From an uncultured Clostridia bacterium (GTDB lineage Bacteria; Bacillota; Clostridia; Oscillospirales; Acutalibacteraceae): a stretch of 7,007 bases of DNA. The stretch spans positions 1 through 7,007 of the forward strand of contig CAMHPW010000052.1 of assembly GCA_946187095.1 (NCBI GenBank), written 5' to 3'. This document shows, piece by piece, positions 6,176 to 7,007 of the stretch. The translations under genes were made by a program, and so were the position numbers. Position 1 is the first letter of the stretch. Each line of letters opens with the position of its first letter. Under the pieces are notes generated by a model. That model did not search any database, was not told the origin of the DNA, and was given only the letters and a program-made list of their open reading frames with translations.

Positions 6176-7007
6176 AATGGCTGATGATCCTGTAGGAACG
6201 GGGGCGGCGGTCACGGAACAAGCCCCAGCTTGTGCGTAGATTGTGTATTGCATTCAGGTCGAATTCATGCGAGATGACACATTCACTTTCACGGTCAGCG
6301 GAAATGACGATCTCGCCTGTTTCGTCCGTAATAAATGACGAACCGTAGAAGTTCAGTGAAGATGACTGATAGTTATTTTCGGCAGAGGGTGTGACCGTTT
6401 CCGTACCGACACGGTTGGCGGCGATCACAGGCGTGATATTGCAGGCAGCGTGTCCCTGCATACATCTTCTCCAGTGCGGCATACTGTCCACTTCAAGAAT
6501 AGGCTCGGAGCCGATGGCTGTCGGATAAAATAAAATATCCGCCCCTTTCAGAGCCATACATCTTGCACTTTCGGGAAACCACTGATCCCAGCATATCCCC
6601 ACACCGATACAGCCGTATTTTGTATCCCAAGCCTGAAAGCCCGTATCACCGGGAGTGAAATAAAATTTCTCCTGATAGAAATGGTCATCGGGAATATGCG
6701 TTTTTCTGTAAATGCCGAGAAGTGTGCCGTCAGCATTGATCATGGCGACTGTATTATAAAACGTATTGCCGTATTTTTCATAGAAACTCACAGGGATCAC
6801 GACCTCCAATTCCTTTGCAATTTCTTTGAAACGGTTCACGGCAGGATTTTTTTCAGTCGTTTCGGCAAGTTTGTAAAAATCATAATTTCTTTCCTGACAG
6901 AAATACAGATTTTCAAACAGTTCGGGCAGTAAAATAATATTGGCACCCTCATTGGCAGCCTGACGGACAAATTGTTCCGCTTTATCAAGATTTTGTTTGC
7001 TGTCACC
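6174..7007 (-). CDS. aguB: N-carbamoylputrescine amidase, 5' end cut by the window edge
   Basis: A nitrilase-superfamily enzyme hydrolyses N-carbamoylputrescine to putrescine, CO2 and ammonia, the last step of the agmatine route to polyamines in the cytoplasm. The frame is open from the right edge, giving 277 visible residues; roughly 15-20 N-terminal residues are missing compared with AguB proteins of about 290. The Glu-Lys-Cys catalytic triad is complete: Glu in LLPELFE (codon 6923-6921), Lys in YRKTHIPDD (6704-6702) and Cys in GICWDQWFPE (6593-6591). AguB-type features include NLYFCQ after the first motif, the ILFYPTAIGSEP segment, HWRRCMQGHAACN and ANRVGTE. Met-like GTG at 6839 is internal and is not the start. 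The gene is convergent with the membrane protein gene, and its TAA stop lies in that gene's terminator U-tract. Partner polyamine genes such as aguA would be expected to the right, outside the window. Confidence 0.95.
   Translation of the reverse strand, partial: GDSKQNLDKAEQFVRQAANEGANIILLPELFENLYFCQERNYDFYKLAETTEKNPAVNRFKEIAKELEVVIPVSFYEKYGNTFYNTVAMINADGTLLGIYRKTHIPDDHFYQEKFYFTPGDTGFQAWDTKYGCIGVGICWDQWFPESARCMALKGADILFYPTAIGSEPILEVDSMPHWRRCMQGHAACNITPVIAANRVGTETVTPSAENNYQSSSLNFYGSSFITDETGEIVISADRESECVISHEFDLNAIHNLRTSWGLFRDRRPRSYRIISH

Noticed and set aside
6174..6839. A shorter aguB starting at GTG 6839
   Set aside because: This would remove the catalytic Glu motif LLPELFE, which is encoded in frame at about 6930-6910; the frame continues unbroken to the window edge.

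Overview
The window reads as a chromosomal segment from a low-to-mid GC Gram-positive anaerobe, most likely a Ruminococcus-like member of the Oscillospiraceae/Clostridia. The reasons are purine-rich Shine-Dalgarno sites at ideal spacing, near-consensus sigma-A promoters with A+T-rich spacers, rho-independent terminators with U-tracts, and the flavour of the proteins. The genus is inferred from general resemblance, not from a search. There is no phage, transposon, CRISPR or RNA gene in view.

Layout: (1) 6-986 (+), a DRE-TIM metallolyase/aldolase-type protein whose true 5' end may lie outside the window. (2) 987-1190, an intergenic region with heptanucleotide tandem repeats directly after the stop, an extended -10 promoter, a perfect 8-bp inverted repeat in the leader and a strong ribosome binding site. 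(3) 1191-5036 (+), a single 1281-codon frame joining a complete GH77 4-alpha-glucanotransferase (MalQ, residues 1-498) to a complete GT35 alpha-glucan phosphorylase (GlgP/MalP, residues 499-1281). (4) 5037-5172, more heptanucleotide repeats, a strong terminator and a consensus promoter. (5) 5173-6114 (+), an unrecognised protein with a soluble N-terminal domain, a four-cysteine zinc-ribbon-like motif and four membrane helices. (6) A terminator at 6138-6175 lying between convergent genes. (7) 6174 to the right edge (-), AguB, N-carbamoylputrescine amidase, lacking only its first residues.

How the genes work together: the fused enzyme is a self-contained module for using linear alpha-glucans. 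The transferase half rearranges short maltodextrins into longer chains and releases glucose, and the phosphorylase half shortens those chains to glucose-1-phosphate. The other three genes show no obvious link to it. Each downstream unit has its own promoter or terminator, and AguB belongs to polyamine synthesis.

The most interesting point is the MalQ-GlgP seam. The transferase runs to its normal length, and the phosphorylase begins at a Met codon preceded by an internal GGAGG. Adding or removing one A in the AAAA run at 2674-2677 would end the transferase within a few codons and recreate a tightly spaced two-gene operon. The seam therefore looks like a recently fused, translationally coupled gene pair, possibly still able to make free phosphorylase.
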